Shown here piece after piece: positions 9,707 through 18,883 of a DNA stretch of 64,000 bases. The stretch's first letter is position 1; every line of letters starts with the position of its first letter. The position numbers were made by a program, and so were the translations under genes. Below the pieces are notes generated by a model. It did not search any database, was not told where the DNA came from, and saw only the letters and a program-made list of their open reading frames with translations. Source of the stretch: Burkholderia sp. PAMC 26561 (lineage in GTDB: Bacteria > Pseudomonadota > Gammaproteobacteria > Burkholderiales > Burkholderiaceae); NCBI RefSeq assembly GCF_001557535.2, contig NZ_CP014307.1, positions 496,001 through 560,000 on the forward strand, given 5' to 3'.

Positions 9707-11335
9707 TCAGTCCAGAAGGGACGCGGCCCCCAAGAACTTGGCTAAGGACGGAACGATCCGTTCGATCACACGAGCCCATCCGCGATCCCCGCTTCTTTGC
9801 CTGAAGAGGCGCACGTTCTGCGGATACCACGGCGAATCATCGCGGTCATTCATCCAGCGCCAGTCCACATCGCGAGCGGGCAGCAAGACCCAGCACGGCT
9901 TGCCCAGCGAAGCCGCAAGGTGCGCAATCGACGTATCCACGCAGATCACAAGATCAAGCTCGGCAATGACCGCAGCGCTGTCCGCGAGATCCGTCACCGC
10001 CGAGCCGAGATGCAGCAGCGGCTGATTCTCCGGCGCGTGGGCCGCCTCCTCTTCGCCCTGTCCTTTTTGCAGACTCACGAAACGGGCGCCGGGCACTGAC
10101 CAGAGGGGCGCAAGCGTCGCCACGGAAGGCAGGGACCGGTTTGCGTCGTTGTGATGCTTCGGGTTGCCTTTCCATACAAGCCCGATCCTGACGGCACCGC
10201 GCAGTGCGGCGATTGGAGGGCGCCATTGATCGATAAGCGCTTGATCCGGACGCAAACGCAACGGCTCAGGAATGCTCTCGACTGTAGTCCTGAAATGCAG
10301 CGGCGCGCTCACAAGACTGGTCCAGTAATCGAACGATGCGGATTGCGCCTGTGCCGTGGCGTGATCCAGCACCGCGTCGACACCACTGCCATTTGCAAGT
10401 AGCCGATGCAACGCGTTCACGCACCCAAGCGCGACGTGCCGCGCGCCTGCTGCTTTGAGCACCGGCAGGTACCGGGCGAACTGAACCATGTCGCCGAGGC
10501 CGTCTTCCTGCCAGACCAGCAACGACTTGCCGGCGAGCGGCTCGCCTTGCCATTGCTGACAGCCAAGCATCGTCTTCGACTGACCATGAACAAACAGCGG
10601 GTAATCGTAACGCGATTCGTAGCGTTCCCAGCCTTCGTCGAAGCGCCCCATGCTCATCAGCAGCGTCGAGAGACCGAGTGACGCGTCCCGATAGCCGGGA
10701 CGCAGCACGAGCGCCCGACGGTAAGCCGATTCGGACTCGTCCAGACGCCGGACCTGACGCATCAGACTGGCGAGGTTATAGTGCGCTTCCGCAAGGTCAG
10801 GGTTGAGGCACAACGCGATCCGGATGTGCGATTCGGCTTCTGAAAAGCGATCGAGCACCTCAAGCAGGTTGCCCAGATTGTTGTGCGCTTCTGCGGCGGC
10901 CGGCATGATCCGCAGCACGTGCCGATATTCGGCCTCGGCGTCCCCAAAGCGATGTTCCCGGAACAGTATGCTGGCAAGGTGGAAACGCGCCTCCGCTGTG
11001 TCGGGGCTTTTTGCCAGCACCTCGCGAAACAGCGTTTCCGCTTCGGCGACGCGGCCGAGTCCCTTCAACATCACACCCAGGTTTTGATACGCGCCGGTCA
11101 CGTCAGGCGCGATCTCGATCGATACTCGCCAGTATTTTTCCGCGTCGAGTGTCCGGCCCAGGCCGAGCGAACAGAACGCCGCGATGTCCAGTGCCAGCAC
11201 GCGATCGGCACCTGCGTCGCAAGAGTCGAGCAGGGGTTGCACAAGCGCCAGCGCATCGGCAAAGCGGCCGCTCTGCCGATGCGCGTCTGCCTGAAGCACA
11301 ACGCCATGCGGCGCGGTTGCGGTCATGTCTGCCAT
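9707..11335 (-). CDS. TPR protein with C-terminal GT9/heptosyltransferase-like domain
   Basis: 542 aa. The first half (about 10-260) is a run of tetratricopeptide repeats with the usual spacing (for example AYQNLGVMLKGLGRVAEAETLFREVL, AHNNLGNLLEVLDRFSEAESHIRIAL, AHYNLASLMRQVRRLDESESAYRRAL). The second half carries a GT-B-like domain: LLVWQEDGLGDMVQFARYLPVLKAAG matches the first motif of GT9 enzymes and LDLVICVDTSIAHLAASLGKPCWVLLP the donor-binding motif. Such fusions are common in Burkholderiaceae and are thought to glycosylate or organise surface structures; no substrate is established here. No signal peptide is seen, so it is cytoplasmic. The start at 11335 is the first ATG of a clean N-terminus; MADMT could alternatively start at the second Met. 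Confidence 0.82.
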   Translation of the reverse strand: MADMTATAPHGVVLQADAHRQSGRFADALALVQPLLDSCDAGADRVLALDIAAFCSLGLGRTLDAEKYWRVSIEIAPDVTGAYQNLGVMLKGLGRVAEAETLFREVLAKSPDTAEARFHLASILFREHRFGDAEAEYRHVLRIMPAAAEAHNNLGNLLEVLDRFSEAESHIRIALCLNPDLAEAHYNLASLMRQVRRLDESESAYRRALVLRPGYRDASLGLSTLLMSMGRFDEGWERYESRYDYPLFVHGQSKTMLGCQQWQGEPLAGKSLLVWQEDGLGDMVQFARYLPVLKAAGARHVALGCVNALHRLLANGSGVDAVLDHATAQAQSASFDYWTSLVSAPLHFRTTVESIPEPLRLRPDQALIDQWRPPIAALRGAVRIGLVWKGNPKHHNDANRSLPSVATLAPLWSVPGARFVSLQKGQGEEEAAHAPENQPLLHLGSAVTDLADSAAVIAELDLVICVDTSIAHLAASLGKPCWVLLPARDVDWRWMNDRDDSPWYPQNVRLFRQRSGDRGWARVIERIVPSLAKFLGAASLLD

Positions 11336-11444
11336 TGAACGGAAAGTGGGAATCGACGGTCAGAGCTTACCGCGCATGCCGTCTCCGCGAATCAGGGATT
11401 TGCGACGATCAATCCGCGCTATTCGCCGAAACAAGTCCCGCGTT

Positions 11445-12323
11445 CTACCCCAGTTTGTCGTCCACCCATGCCATGAACGCCGCGATCAGCGGCGACTCCA
11501 TCAGTTCATTTCGACGCACCCAATAATACGCATGCTTCGCCGGCACGGTGATGCGAAACGGGCGGATCAGGGTGCCATCGGCGAGATCGTCGCGTACCGA
11601 GACGCTGTCGCCCAGCGCCACGCCCTGCCCTCGCACGGCCGCTTCGATCCCGACGTGCGCAATGCCGATCTCGAGGATGCGCAAGCCCGCAAGTTTGTCC
11701 GCCGATGCCGCCGCGAGCCATCGTGTCCATGAACCGGCGTATTCGCAGAACAAGGTCCGGTTCGCCAGGTCCTGCACCGTGCGCAATGTGCGCGGACCGT
11801 TCATCAACGCGGGGCTCACCACGGGGAACAAGACCGGATGCGTGATGAGCTTGACGTCGCGATCGCGCCAGCGACCTTCGCTGTAGCGAATGCACAGGTC
11901 GACATCGGAGGAATATATTTCCTTGTCATCGTTCGACGGAATCAGCTTCAGGTTCACCGCCGGAAACTGGTCGAGGAAATCGCCGATGTGCCGCGCGAGC
12001 CAGCGCGACGTGAACAGCAATGGCGCCGATACCACCAGATCCCCCGCGATCGCCGGCGAATCGAGCCTCACGACGGCCGTCGCGATCATGTCGAACGCGG
12101 TCTTGACCGGTTGCAGCAACGCCTCGCCCGCGGGCGTCAACTTCACGCGCGCCTTCGAACGGATGAACAGGGCGACGCCCAGCGTACTTTCCAGCACACG
12201 CACCTGGTGACTGACGGCGCTCGCGGTGACGCTGAGTTCATCGGCGGCGGCCGCGACCGTGCCATGCCGGGCGGTGGCTTCAAATGCGCGCAACGGGTTG
12301 AGCGGCGGCAATCTGTGGCGCAT
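11445..12323 (-). CDS. LysR-family regulator, GcvA-like
   Basis: 292-aa LysR-type transcription factor. The N-terminal winged helix (LNPLRAFEATARHGTVAAAADELSVTASAVSHQVRVLESTLGVALF) is of the GcvA/AmpR branch, followed by a periplasmic-binding-protein-like effector domain (about 90-290). It is divergent from argH and the amino-acid ABC operon, 126 bases apart, which makes it the likely local regulator responding to an amino acid such as arginine, argininosuccinate or a related compound. The intergenic region contains a GAATT-T-AATTC palindrome at 12365-12375 that could be part of its operator. Confidence 0.88.
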   Translation of the reverse strand: MRHRLPPLNPLRAFEATARHGTVAAAADELSVTASAVSHQVRVLESTLGVALFIRSKARVKLTPAGEALLQPVKTAFDMIATAVVRLDSPAIAGDLVVSAPLLFTSRWLARHIGDFLDQFPAVNLKLIPSNDDKEIYSSDVDLCIRYSEGRWRDRDVKLITHPVLFPVVSPALMNGPRTLRTVQDLANRTLFCEYAGSWTRWLAAASADKLAGLRILEIGIAHVGIEAAVRGQGVALGDSVSVRDDLADGTLIRPFRITVPAKHAYYWVRRNELMESPLIAAFMAWVDDKLG

Positions 12324-12449
12324 GGCGGGAACCCGGAGATGCTGAGAAAAATTTGATTTGATGCGAATTTAATTCTCTGTACAAGCAAAAAATTTGAACG
12401 ATTAAGCTAGTCGTAATGAGCAGAACGCCTTAACGAACAGGAAAACCCC

Positions 12450-13883
12450 ATGACCACGAATGCAGCAACCGAACGCCTCTGGGGCGGCCGCTTCAAATCC
12501 GGACCCTCGCTCGCGCTGGAAAACCTCTCCCGCTCGGATCCCAGCTTCTTTCGCCTCGCCCCCTACGATCTTGCCGGTTCGCGTGCGCACGCGAACGAAC
12601 TCGAACGCGCGGGGATCCTGAGCGCGGCCGAGCTCGAGCAGTTGCTCGGCACGATGGATCAGATCGAAAAGGAATTCGCCGCGGGCGAACTTGCGCCCAT
12701 CCTCGCCGATGAAGACGTCCACACGTTCCTGGAACGCGAGCTGACGCAGCGGCTGAAGGCGGTCGGCGGGAAACTGCGCGCAGGACGTTCGCGCAACGAC
12801 CAGGCGGCGAACGACTTGCGTTTGTATCTGCGGGACAAGGCACGACAGCTCGCGCTCGCCGTGAATGAACTGCAGGATGCGTTGATCGAACAGGCAAACG
12901 CGCACGTGGAAACCATCACGGCCGGCTTCACGCATTTGCAGCCGGCCCAGCCGATCGTGTTTGCGCATCAGTTGCTCGCGCATGCGCAATCGATCTATCG
13001 CGATGTGGACCGTCTGGTCGACTGGGACCGCCGTTCCGCGCGCTCGCCGCTGGGCGCGGCGGCGTTGGCCGGGTCCGCGATCTGTTTGCGCGCCGATCTG
13101 TCGGCGCTCGAACTCGGCTACGACGGCCCGTGCGAAAACTCCATCGATGCCGTCGCTTCACGCGACCACGTCGCCGAGTTCACGTTTATCCTGAGCATGT
13201 TGTCGGTGAATCTTTCGCGCTTGTCCGAAGAAGTCATCCTGTGGACATCGCGCCAGTTCCGCTGGGTCGAACTCGACGACGCCTACGCCACCGGCAGCTC
13301 GATCATGCCGCAGAAAAAGAACTCGGATATCGCAGAGCTCACGCGCGGCAAGGCGGGCCGGTTGATCGGCAACCTGAGCGGCTTGCTGGCCACGCTCAAG
13401 TCATTGCCGCTCGCATATAACCGCGATCTGGCGGAAGACAAGATCGCGGCCTTCGACAGCATCGATACACTCGAACTCGTGCTGCCCGCCATGGCCGGTA
13501 TGATCCGCACAATGCGCGTGAACGTGGCTGAAATGCGCGCTCAGGCGCCGCTCGGGTTTACGCTGGCAACCGAAGTCGCCGACTGGCTCGCGCTGCGCGG
13601 CGTGCCGTTCAGTGAGGCGCACGAGATCACCGGCGCGCTGGTGCGGGCGTGCGAGCAGCAAGGTATTGAACTCGGCGATGTATCGATTGCGACGCTCGCT
13701 CAAGTCGATGCACGGCTTGAACCCGCCGTCCTCGATCACGTCACGCTGGATGCCGCGGTCGCAGCGCGCAGCGGGTATGGCGGCACGGCGCCGGCCCGCG
13801 TGAAGGAACAGATCACGCGGCTGCGCACGGCAATAGACAAACAGGCCGCATGGGCGGCCGACTACAAGGGACCTACATGCTGA
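12450..13883 (+). CDS. argH: Argininosuccinate lyase (accessory paralogue)
   Basis: 477 aa, full length for the family. The enzyme splits argininosuccinate into arginine and fumarate. Evidence: N-terminal LWGGRFKSGPS, the substrate-binding RSRNDQ region (GRSRNDQAANDLRLYLRD), HLQPAQP and the superfamily signature GSSIMPQKKN (282-291) with its catalytic Ser. Unlike the housekeeping argH, this copy leads an operon with a polar amino-acid ABC transporter: its stop overlaps the start of the permease gene (ATGCTGA). This suggests it uses an imported compound, or another amidine/fumarate-adduct substrate, rather than serving biosynthesis. AGGAAAA precedes the ATG at good spacing. Confidence 0.9.
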   Translation: MTTNAATERLWGGRFKSGPSLALENLSRSDPSFFRLAPYDLAGSRAHANELERAGILSAAELEQLLGTMDQIEKEFAAGELAPILADEDVHTFLERELTQRLKAVGGKLRAGRSRNDQAANDLRLYLRDKARQLALAVNELQDALIEQANAHVETITAGFTHLQPAQPIVFAHQLLAHAQSIYRDVDRLVDWDRRSARSPLGAAALAGSAICLRADLSALELGYDGPCENSIDAVASRDHVAEFTFILSMLSVNLSRLSEEVILWTSRQFRWVELDDAYATGSSIMPQKKNSDIAELTRGKAGRLIGNLSGLLATLKSLPLAYNRDLAEDKIAAFDSIDTLELVLPAMAGMIRTMRVNVAEMRAQAPLGFTLATEVADWLALRGVPFSEAHEITGALVRACEQQGIELGDVSIATLAQVDARLEPAVLDHVTLDAAVAARSGYGGTAPARVKEQITRLRTAIDKQAAWAADYKGPTC

Positions 13884-14773
13884 GTGCATCGAACGAACGG
13901 GAATCGAACCATCGCGCAGCGCACGAAAGCGCCGGCGCGTTCGCCGATATCTCGCACTTCGAACACGTTCCGCGGCGTTATTACGGACGCTATGTTGCAT
14001 CGGCCGTGATCCTCGCGATAGTCGCGTACATCGTCCTGGCGTTTGCGCGCGGACAGATCGACTGGGCGGTGGTCGCGCGTTTCCTCACAGCCAAGTCGAT
14101 CCTGAAAGGTCTCGCCAATACCGTCATCATGACCATTCTCGCGATGGCGCTTGGCATCGTGCTAGGCGTGGTCGTGGCGATCATGCGGCTCTCGACCAAC
14201 CCGGTCCTGCGCAGCGTCGCTTATGCCTATGTGTGGCTGTTTCGCGGCACGCCGGTGATCCTTCAGTTGCTGTTGTGGTTCAACCTGGCTCTCGTGTTTC
14301 CGGTCATGGGCATTCCCGGATTGTTCGAGTTCCGTACCGTCGACATCATGACGCCGTTCCTTGCCGCATTGCTCGGGCTTGGCATCAACCAGGGTGCGTA
14401 CACATCCGAAGTCGTGCGCGCGGGTCTCCTTTCCGTCGATACCGGCCAGTACGAAGCCGCCAAGTCCATCGGCATGCCGAGGTTGCAGGCGCTGCGCCAC
14501 ATCATCCTGCCGCAGGCCATGCGCGTGATCGTGCCGCCTATCGGCAATGAACTGATCGGCATGGCGAAACTCACGTCGCTTGCAAGCGTGATCCAGTACG
14601 CCGAGATGCTGCACAACGCCGAGAATATCTATTACGCGAACGCCCGCGTGATCGAATTGCTGATGGTCGCGGGCGTCTGGTATCTCGTGATCGTCACCGT
14701 GCTTTCCATGCTGCAGTCACGCGTCGAAGTCCGCTTTGCACGCGGCGCGGGCCGCGCGTCGGCGAAGCAATGA
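13877..14773 (+). CDS. Polar amino-acid ABC transporter permease (HisM/GlnP family)
   Basis: 298-aa inner-membrane permease. The HisMQ-type signature region is present: [20 protein letters not shown] near residues 78-100, a [13 protein letters not shown] segment, and the EAA loop ([24 protein letters not shown]) that docks the ATPase. Start chosen at ATG 13877, which overlaps the argH stop by 7 bases and has AAGGGA 6 bases upstream; the frame opens earlier at 13850 without a ribosome site. The N-terminal 35 residues are hydrophilic and family-atypical. The stop overlaps the ATPase start (ATGA), indicating translational coupling. Confidence 0.92.
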   Translation: MLSASNERESNHRAAHESAGAFADISHFEHVPRRYYGRYVASAVILAIVAYIVLAFARGQIDWAVVARFLTAKSILKGLANTVIMTILAMALGIVLGVVVAIMRLSTNPVLRSVAYAYVWLFRGTPVILQLLLWFNLALVFPVMGIPGLFEFRTVDIMTPFLAALLGLGINQGAYTSEVVRAGLLSVDTGQYEAAKSIGMPRLQALRHIILPQAMRVIVPPIGNELIGMAKLTSLASVIQYAEMLHNAENIYYANARVIELLMVAGVWYLVIVTVLSMLQSRVEVRFARGAGRASAKQ

Positions 14774-15567
14774 CGCAAGAGAACACGGGAATGAATACAG
14801 CCATGAACCCATTAGTCAAAGCCGTCGATCTACGCAAGTCCTATGGCGAATTTCAGGCGCTGCAGGGCGTTCACCTCGACGTCGAGAAAGGCGAGGTGCT
14901 TTGCATCATCGGGCCATCGGGCTCGGGCAAAAGCACGTTCCTGCGCTGTATCAACCAGCTCGAAACCATCAGCGGCGGCGCGCTGTGGGTGAACGGAGAA
15001 CTGGTCGGGTACCGTCGCGTGGAGAACAAACTTTACCCGCTTTCAGAAAAACAGATGGCGCGGCAACGGCTCGCGACCGGCATGGTGTTTCAGCGCTTCA
15101 ACCTGTTCCCCCATATGACCGCGCTGGAAAACGTGATCGAGGGGCCGGTGCAGGTGCTGAAGAAGAAAAAGTCCGAAGCGGTGGAAGAGGCACGGGCGTT
15201 GCTTGGGCGCGTCGGCCTCGGCCACAAGTGCGATGCCTTCCCGGTGGAGTTGTCGGGCGGCCAACAGCAGCGCGTCGCCATAGCACGCGCCCTGGCGATG
15301 CATCCGCAGCTCATGCTCTTCGATGAACCCACCTCCGCGCTCGACCCTGAACTTGTCGGCGAAGTGCTGAGCGTGATGCGCGATCTCGCGAGGAGCGGCA
15401 TGACGATGATCGTGGTCACGCACGAACTCGGCTTCGCCCGCGAAGTGGCGAACCGCGTTGTCTTCATGGATCAAGGCAAGATCGTGGAAACCGGCACCCC
15501 CGAACAAGTGTTGTCTCAACCGCAGCAGCAGCGTACGAAGGACTTCATATCGGCCGTGCTGTCCTGA
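14770..15567 (+). CDS. Polar amino-acid ABC transporter ATP-binding protein (GlnQ/HisP family)
   Basis: 265 aa, energises uptake with the preceding permease. Walker [11 protein letters not shown]-loop [17 protein letters not shown], signature LSGGQQQR and Walker [15 protein letters not shown] followed by the H-loop VVTHELGF are all intact. Start taken at ATG 14770 (ATGA overlap with the permease); a second ATG at 14791 with GGGA upstream is a credible alternative. An insertion between the Walker A and Q-loop ([27 protein letters not shown]) is longer than in GlnQ and resembles HisP-type proteins. Confidence 0.93.
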   Translation: MTQENTGMNTAMNPLVKAVDLRKSYGEFQALQGVHLDVEKGEVLCIIGPSGSGKSTFLRCINQLETISGGALWVNGELVGYRRVENKLYPLSEKQMARQRLATGMVFQRFNLFPHMTALENVIEGPVQVLKKKKSEAVEEARALLGRVGLGHKCDAFPVELSGGQQQRVAIARALAMHPQLMLFDEPTSALDPELVGEVLSVMRDLARSGMTMIVVTHELGFAREVANRVVFMDQGKIVETGTPEQVLSQPQQQRTKDFISAVLS

Positions 15568-15620
15568 TTTTTTACGGCGTAACCGTATTGCCCATCAACC
15601 TCTAGCTCAGGCGACTACTC

Positions 15621-16457
15621 ATGATCGACTCCTTGTTCCGGCGCACCCTTGGCGGTTTTTTAGTTGGGGCCGTGATGCTGAGTGCATCGTTTGCACACGC
15701 CCAAACGCCCGTTGGCGGCAAAGGAACGCTTACGGCTGCCATCGTGCCGAACTATCCGCCGTTCGAATACAAGGACCCCGCCACCGACGAACTCACCGGT
15801 TTCGACGTCGATCTCGGCAATGCGCTCGCCGCGAAGATGGGCGTCAAGCTGAAGTGGGAAGAAACCAGTTTCGACCAGATGATGAGCGCGCTGACCACGC
15901 ATCGTGTGGACGTGATCTTGTCGGGCATGACCGACTTGCCGCCGCGTCGAGAATCCGTGAACTTCCTCGATTACATCAAGACCGGTCCGCAGTTCTACAC
16001 GCTGAAAGCACGCGGCGGCGAATACGCGCAGATCGAAGCAATCTGCGGCAAACGCGTGGGGTCGAGCCGGCGTACATCGTTTCCCGACGACACCAAGACA
16101 TGGAGCGACGAGCATTGCGTAAAGGCCGGCAAGCCTGCAATCGTGGTCGTAGGCACGGACGGTTCCGCCGACGCCCGCCTGCAATTGCGTCAGGGCCGGC
16201 TCGACGCGGCTGTGCAAGGCGGGGAGACCTTGCCGTATCAGAACACGCTGGAAAAGGATGCGTACGCGCCGATTGGACAGTCCTTCCTTTCGCAGTACAC
16301 GGCCATCGGCATGGCGAAGGACAACACCGCGTTGAGCGACGCCATGAAGCAAGCGTTCGGAAAGCTCCTCGCCGACGGCACCTACAAGAAGATCCTGACG
16401 AAATGGGGCCTGCAGGAGCATGCGGTATCGAAGGTCGTGATCAACTCGCAGGAATAA
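15621..16457 (+). CDS. Polar amino-acid ABC transporter substrate-binding protein (family 3)
   Basis: 278 aa, periplasmic. Signal peptide MIDSLFRRTLGGFLVGAVMLSASFAHAQ with an AHA cleavage site. The mature part has the family-3 hallmarks: FEYKDPATDELTGFDVDLGNALAAKMGVKL, the Q-M-M-S-A-L/R-V-D-x-I-L-S-G-M-T block, and GSADARLQLRQGRLDAAV. It completes the argH-permease-ATPase operon, 53 bases after the ATPase. Ligand specificity is not readable; an arginine-like or argininosuccinate-like ligand is suggested only by the linked lyase. Confidence 0.92.
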   Translation: MIDSLFRRTLGGFLVGAVMLSASFAHAQTPVGGKGTLTAAIVPNYPPFEYKDPATDELTGFDVDLGNALAAKMGVKLKWEETSFDQMMSALTTHRVDVILSGMTDLPPRRESVNFLDYIKTGPQFYTLKARGGEYAQIEAICGKRVGSSRRTSFPDDTKTWSDEHCVKAGKPAIVVVGTDGSADARLQLRQGRLDAAVQGGETLPYQNTLEKDAYAPIGQSFLSQYTAIGMAKDNTALSDAMKQAFGKLLADGTYKKILTKWGLQEHAVSKVVINSQE

Positions 16458-16599
16458 GCCCGCACGGAAAAACGAAGTGGCTGGGCGAATTCTTCGAAAT
16501 TGGCCCTGTTTCCGCAGGCGGTTTTTAGCGCATCATTGCGTGTTGGCATCGGGGATTGCTTCCGGAGCCGATCAAGCCGCCAAGGATACAGGAGCCTGA

Positions 16600-17238
16600 A
16601 TGTATATCCCCGCCCACTTTGCCGAAACTCGCGCTGACGAGCTTCATCGGCTGATGAACGAATACCCGCTTGCCGCGCTCGTCACCCACGGCCCGGACGG
16701 ACTCGATGCGAATCATGTGCCCTTCGAACTGGATGCATCGGCGGGGAGTCATGGCATTCTGCGAGCGCACGTCGCGCGGGCGAATCCGGTCTGGAAAGAA
16801 GTGGTGGACAGCACCGAGGTGCTCGTGATCTTTCGCGGACCCGAGCACTACATTTCGCCGAACTGGTACCCGAGCAAGCACGAGGCGCATCGGCAAGTGC
16901 CGACATGGAACTATCAGGTGGTCCATGCGCATGGAAAGATCACGATCCGCGATGACGAAAAATTCCTGCGCGGACTCGTTGGGCGGCTCACGAGAGTGCA
17001 TGAAGCCGGCGAGGAGAAGCCCTGGAAAATGGGCGATTCAACCCGCGAATATATCGATTCGATGCTGGCGGCCATCGTCGGCATCGAGATCGAGATCACG
17101 CGGCTGGTCGGGAAATCGAAGCTCGGCCAGAACAAGGAGCGACGCGACCTTCAGGGCGCAATTGACGGTTTGCTTGCCAACGGCGAACAGCCGCTTGCCG
17201 ACGTAATGTCCGTAGCGCTCGCCGCCAGACCGGAGTGA
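16600..17238 (+). CDS. PaiB-like FMN-binding protein
   Basis: 212 aa, the size of the PaiB family (FMN-binding split-barrel proteins, first described as negative regulators of sporulation and protease genes in Bacillus; in proteobacteria the role is unclear). Starts MYIPAHFAETRADELHRLM and has the VTHGPDGLDANHVPFELD and VFRGPEHYISPNWYPSKHE-type blocks, where the family's HxYISPxWY motif lies. C-terminal WKMGDSTREYIDSMLAAIVGIEIEITRLVGKSKLGQNK is also characteristic. It is 142 bases behind the ABC operon and may have its own promoter. A role in amino-acid or polyamine response is possible but unproven. Confidence 0.88.
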   Translation: MYIPAHFAETRADELHRLMNEYPLAALVTHGPDGLDANHVPFELDASAGSHGILRAHVARANPVWKEVVDSTEVLVIFRGPEHYISPNWYPSKHEAHRQVPTWNYQVVHAHGKITIRDDEKFLRGLVGRLTRVHEAGEEKPWKMGDSTREYIDSMLAAIVGIEIEITRLVGKSKLGQNKERRDLQGAIDGLLANGEQPLADVMSVALAARPE

Positions 17239-17241
17239 CAA

Positions 17242-17270
17242 AACGGGCGTTGCCTGAAGCCACGCCCGTT
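17242..17270 (-). terminator. Hairpin between convergent paiB-like and solute-binding genes
   Basis: AACGGGCGT pairs perfectly with ACGCCCGTT around an 11-base loop. On the minus strand the stem is followed directly by TTTT, so it fits a Rho-independent terminator for the solute-binding protein gene ending at 17288. It may also slow the converging plus-strand transcript. Confidence 0.65.
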
Positions 17271-17287
17271 GTTCTATCAAGCCTCGA

Positions 17288-18337
17288 TCAACGCTCGACC
17301 TGACGATTCCAGCGCGCGTCCCACTGCGGACGATTCGCGTTGATCACATCCCAGTCCACCGTGTTGACCTTCTTTACGAGGTCATCGAGATTGCCAAGTT
17401 GCTGTTGCATGGCGTCGGTCATCTTCGCCTGACGGTTCGTCGGAATCTGGCGACCGGCGCTCGCCGCCTTCGTTTGCGCCGATGCCGAGATCATGAACGC
17501 CGCAAGTTTCTGCGCCAGTTCCGGGTCGGGATTATTCGCGACGACGCATTCATCCACGAGCAGGAGCACCGGTCCTTCCTTCGGGTTCACGTAGGCAACG
17601 GGAATGCCCTTCGTCTGCAGATCGCCGGCGGCCGTTGGGGTCAGCGGGAACAATCCGGCCTGACCCGTTTGCACCATCTCCGAGATCTTCGCCGAGTTCG
17701 GAATGTACTCGATCACATTCTTGCCTACCGTGCTCTGCCACTTCGTGAAGCCCGGTTCGACGTTCTTTTCCGTGCCGCCTTCAAGGCGGTTGATCATCAG
17801 GAAACCATGCAGGCCGAACGTGCTGCTCGATGCCGACTGGAAGACCACCTTGTCCTTGTATTTTGGATCGGCGAAGTCCATCCAGGAGGTCGGCGGTGCC
17901 CAGCCTTTTTCCTTGAACAACTTCGTGTTGTATGCGATGCCGGTCATGCCGAGCTGCACGCCTGCGCCGATGTCGTCCTTCATGCGTGCGAAGGGGTAGA
18001 GTTGCTGGAGCTCGGGACCTGCCGCCATTTTCTGGCATACACCCATGCTGACAGCGCGGGCCATGACGCCATCGTCAAGGAACACTACGTGGATCTGCGG
18101 TTTTGCTTTATTTGCCAACAGCTTCGCCAGGATGTCCGAGGACGTGCCCGGGACTACGACTACCTTGACGTTGTTGGCCTTTTCGAAGTCAGGGAGCACC
18201 TCGCTGGTGTAGGCCTTTTCCATCGGGCCACCGTTCATTCCTATGTATATGGTCTTGGTTTCTGCGTGGGCGGGGATCGAGGCCAAAAGGCCCGCAGCAC
18301 AGAGGGCGCTCGTGAGACTCGCTAGGGATTTTTTCAT
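17288..18337 (-). CDS. PotD/ferric-type extracellular solute-binding protein
   Basis: 349 aa. Signal peptide MKKSLASLTSALCAAGLLASIPAHAE; the mature protein begins TKTIYIGMNGGPMEKAYTSEVLPDFEKANNVKV, the fold seen in binding proteins for polyamines, opines and iron (family 1/PotD group). The start at 18337 has AGGAG seven bases upstream; the frame runs on to 18448 but those codons are not signal-like. It is the natural partner of the PotABC-type genes at 21.7-24.5 kb on the same strand, separated from the dehydrogenase genes by a 546-base repeat-bearing gap, so it may be expressed from its own promoter. Confidence 0.88.
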   Translation of the reverse strand: MKKSLASLTSALCAAGLLASIPAHAETKTIYIGMNGGPMEKAYTSEVLPDFEKANNVKVVVVPGTSSDILAKLLANKAKPQIHVVFLDDGVMARAVSMGVCQKMAAGPELQQLYPFARMKDDIGAGVQLGMTGIAYNTKLFKEKGWAPPTSWMDFADPKYKDKVVFQSASSSTFGLHGFLMINRLEGGTEKNVEPGFTKWQSTVGKNVIEYIPNSAKISEMVQTGQAGLFPLTPTAAGDLQTKGIPVAYVNPKEGPVLLLVDECVVANNPDPELAQKLAAFMISASAQTKAASAGRQIPTNRQAKMTDAMQQQLGNLDDLVKKVNTVDWDVINANRPQWDARWNRQVER

Positions 18338-18470
18338 TGGAGTTGCTCCTTGGTAACAGGGTCTTTTCGTCGTTTTGTTGTTGGGGGTTTGCTTTTGCTT
18401 TAGCGGGTGGTTCTTTGCCGGGTTGATGCTTTTTGCGCCCGCGCGCATCTCGCTCTAACTGTTCTTTTTC

Positions 18471-18506
18471 GCACTGTTAGCCACTGTCCGTGGCGGGACT
18501 TCATTT
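18471..18506. repeat. Dispersed intergenic repeat, copy 1
   Basis: 36 bases running from GCACTGTTAGCC to GGGACTTCATTT. It recurs at 18613-18648 with a single mismatch (GTTAG versus ATTAG). The core GTGGCGGGACTTC resembles a repeat I recall from many Burkholderia intergenic regions. Confidence 0.7.
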
Positions 18507-18612
18507 CACGGGTTTTGCGCTCGCGCTCGGGACAGTGTTCGTTGCGGTCGGGTTTGGTGCTGGATTGCTGCTTTTAAGGCTTTCGCGAGTTCCGTTTTAA
18601 ATGACTTTTTTA

Positions 18613-18672
18613 GCACTATTAGCCACTGTCCGTGGCGGGACTTCATTTCTTTTTCCAACGGCGACAAAGAAA
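18613..18672. repeat. Dispersed intergenic repeat, copy 2, with flanking inverted repeat
   Basis: The second 36-base copy occupies 18613-18648 and runs directly into an imperfect hairpin: TTTCTTT (18646-18652) pairs with AAAGAAA (18666-18672). The hairpin followed by AAGAAAACG is typical of the full-length element; copy 1 lacks this tail and looks truncated. Confidence 0.65.
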
Positions 18673-18883
18673 CGAAGCAAAGAAAACGCCTCTCCACCGA
18701 TGGCTCATAAGTGTCCCGAGCGTGCACATTTATCTGTTTGGTACTTCAGAAGAACGCTCTACGCCGCAATCAAGAACACTTGAAACCCTCCCCCTCCGTC
18801 AACAGATACCCACACGCTTCGCCACCAGTGTGGGAATCCGTTAACCAGGAAAACCACCCCTCACGCGCCGTGCGAACTATCAG

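Larger units (their letters stand above)
18338..18883. other. 546-base gap carrying dispersed repeats
   Basis: No coding sequence is evident. It holds two copies of a 36-base repeat (separate entries) and low-complexity T/G-rich stretches. The promoter of the solute-binding protein gene should lie near its left end. Confidence 0.5.
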
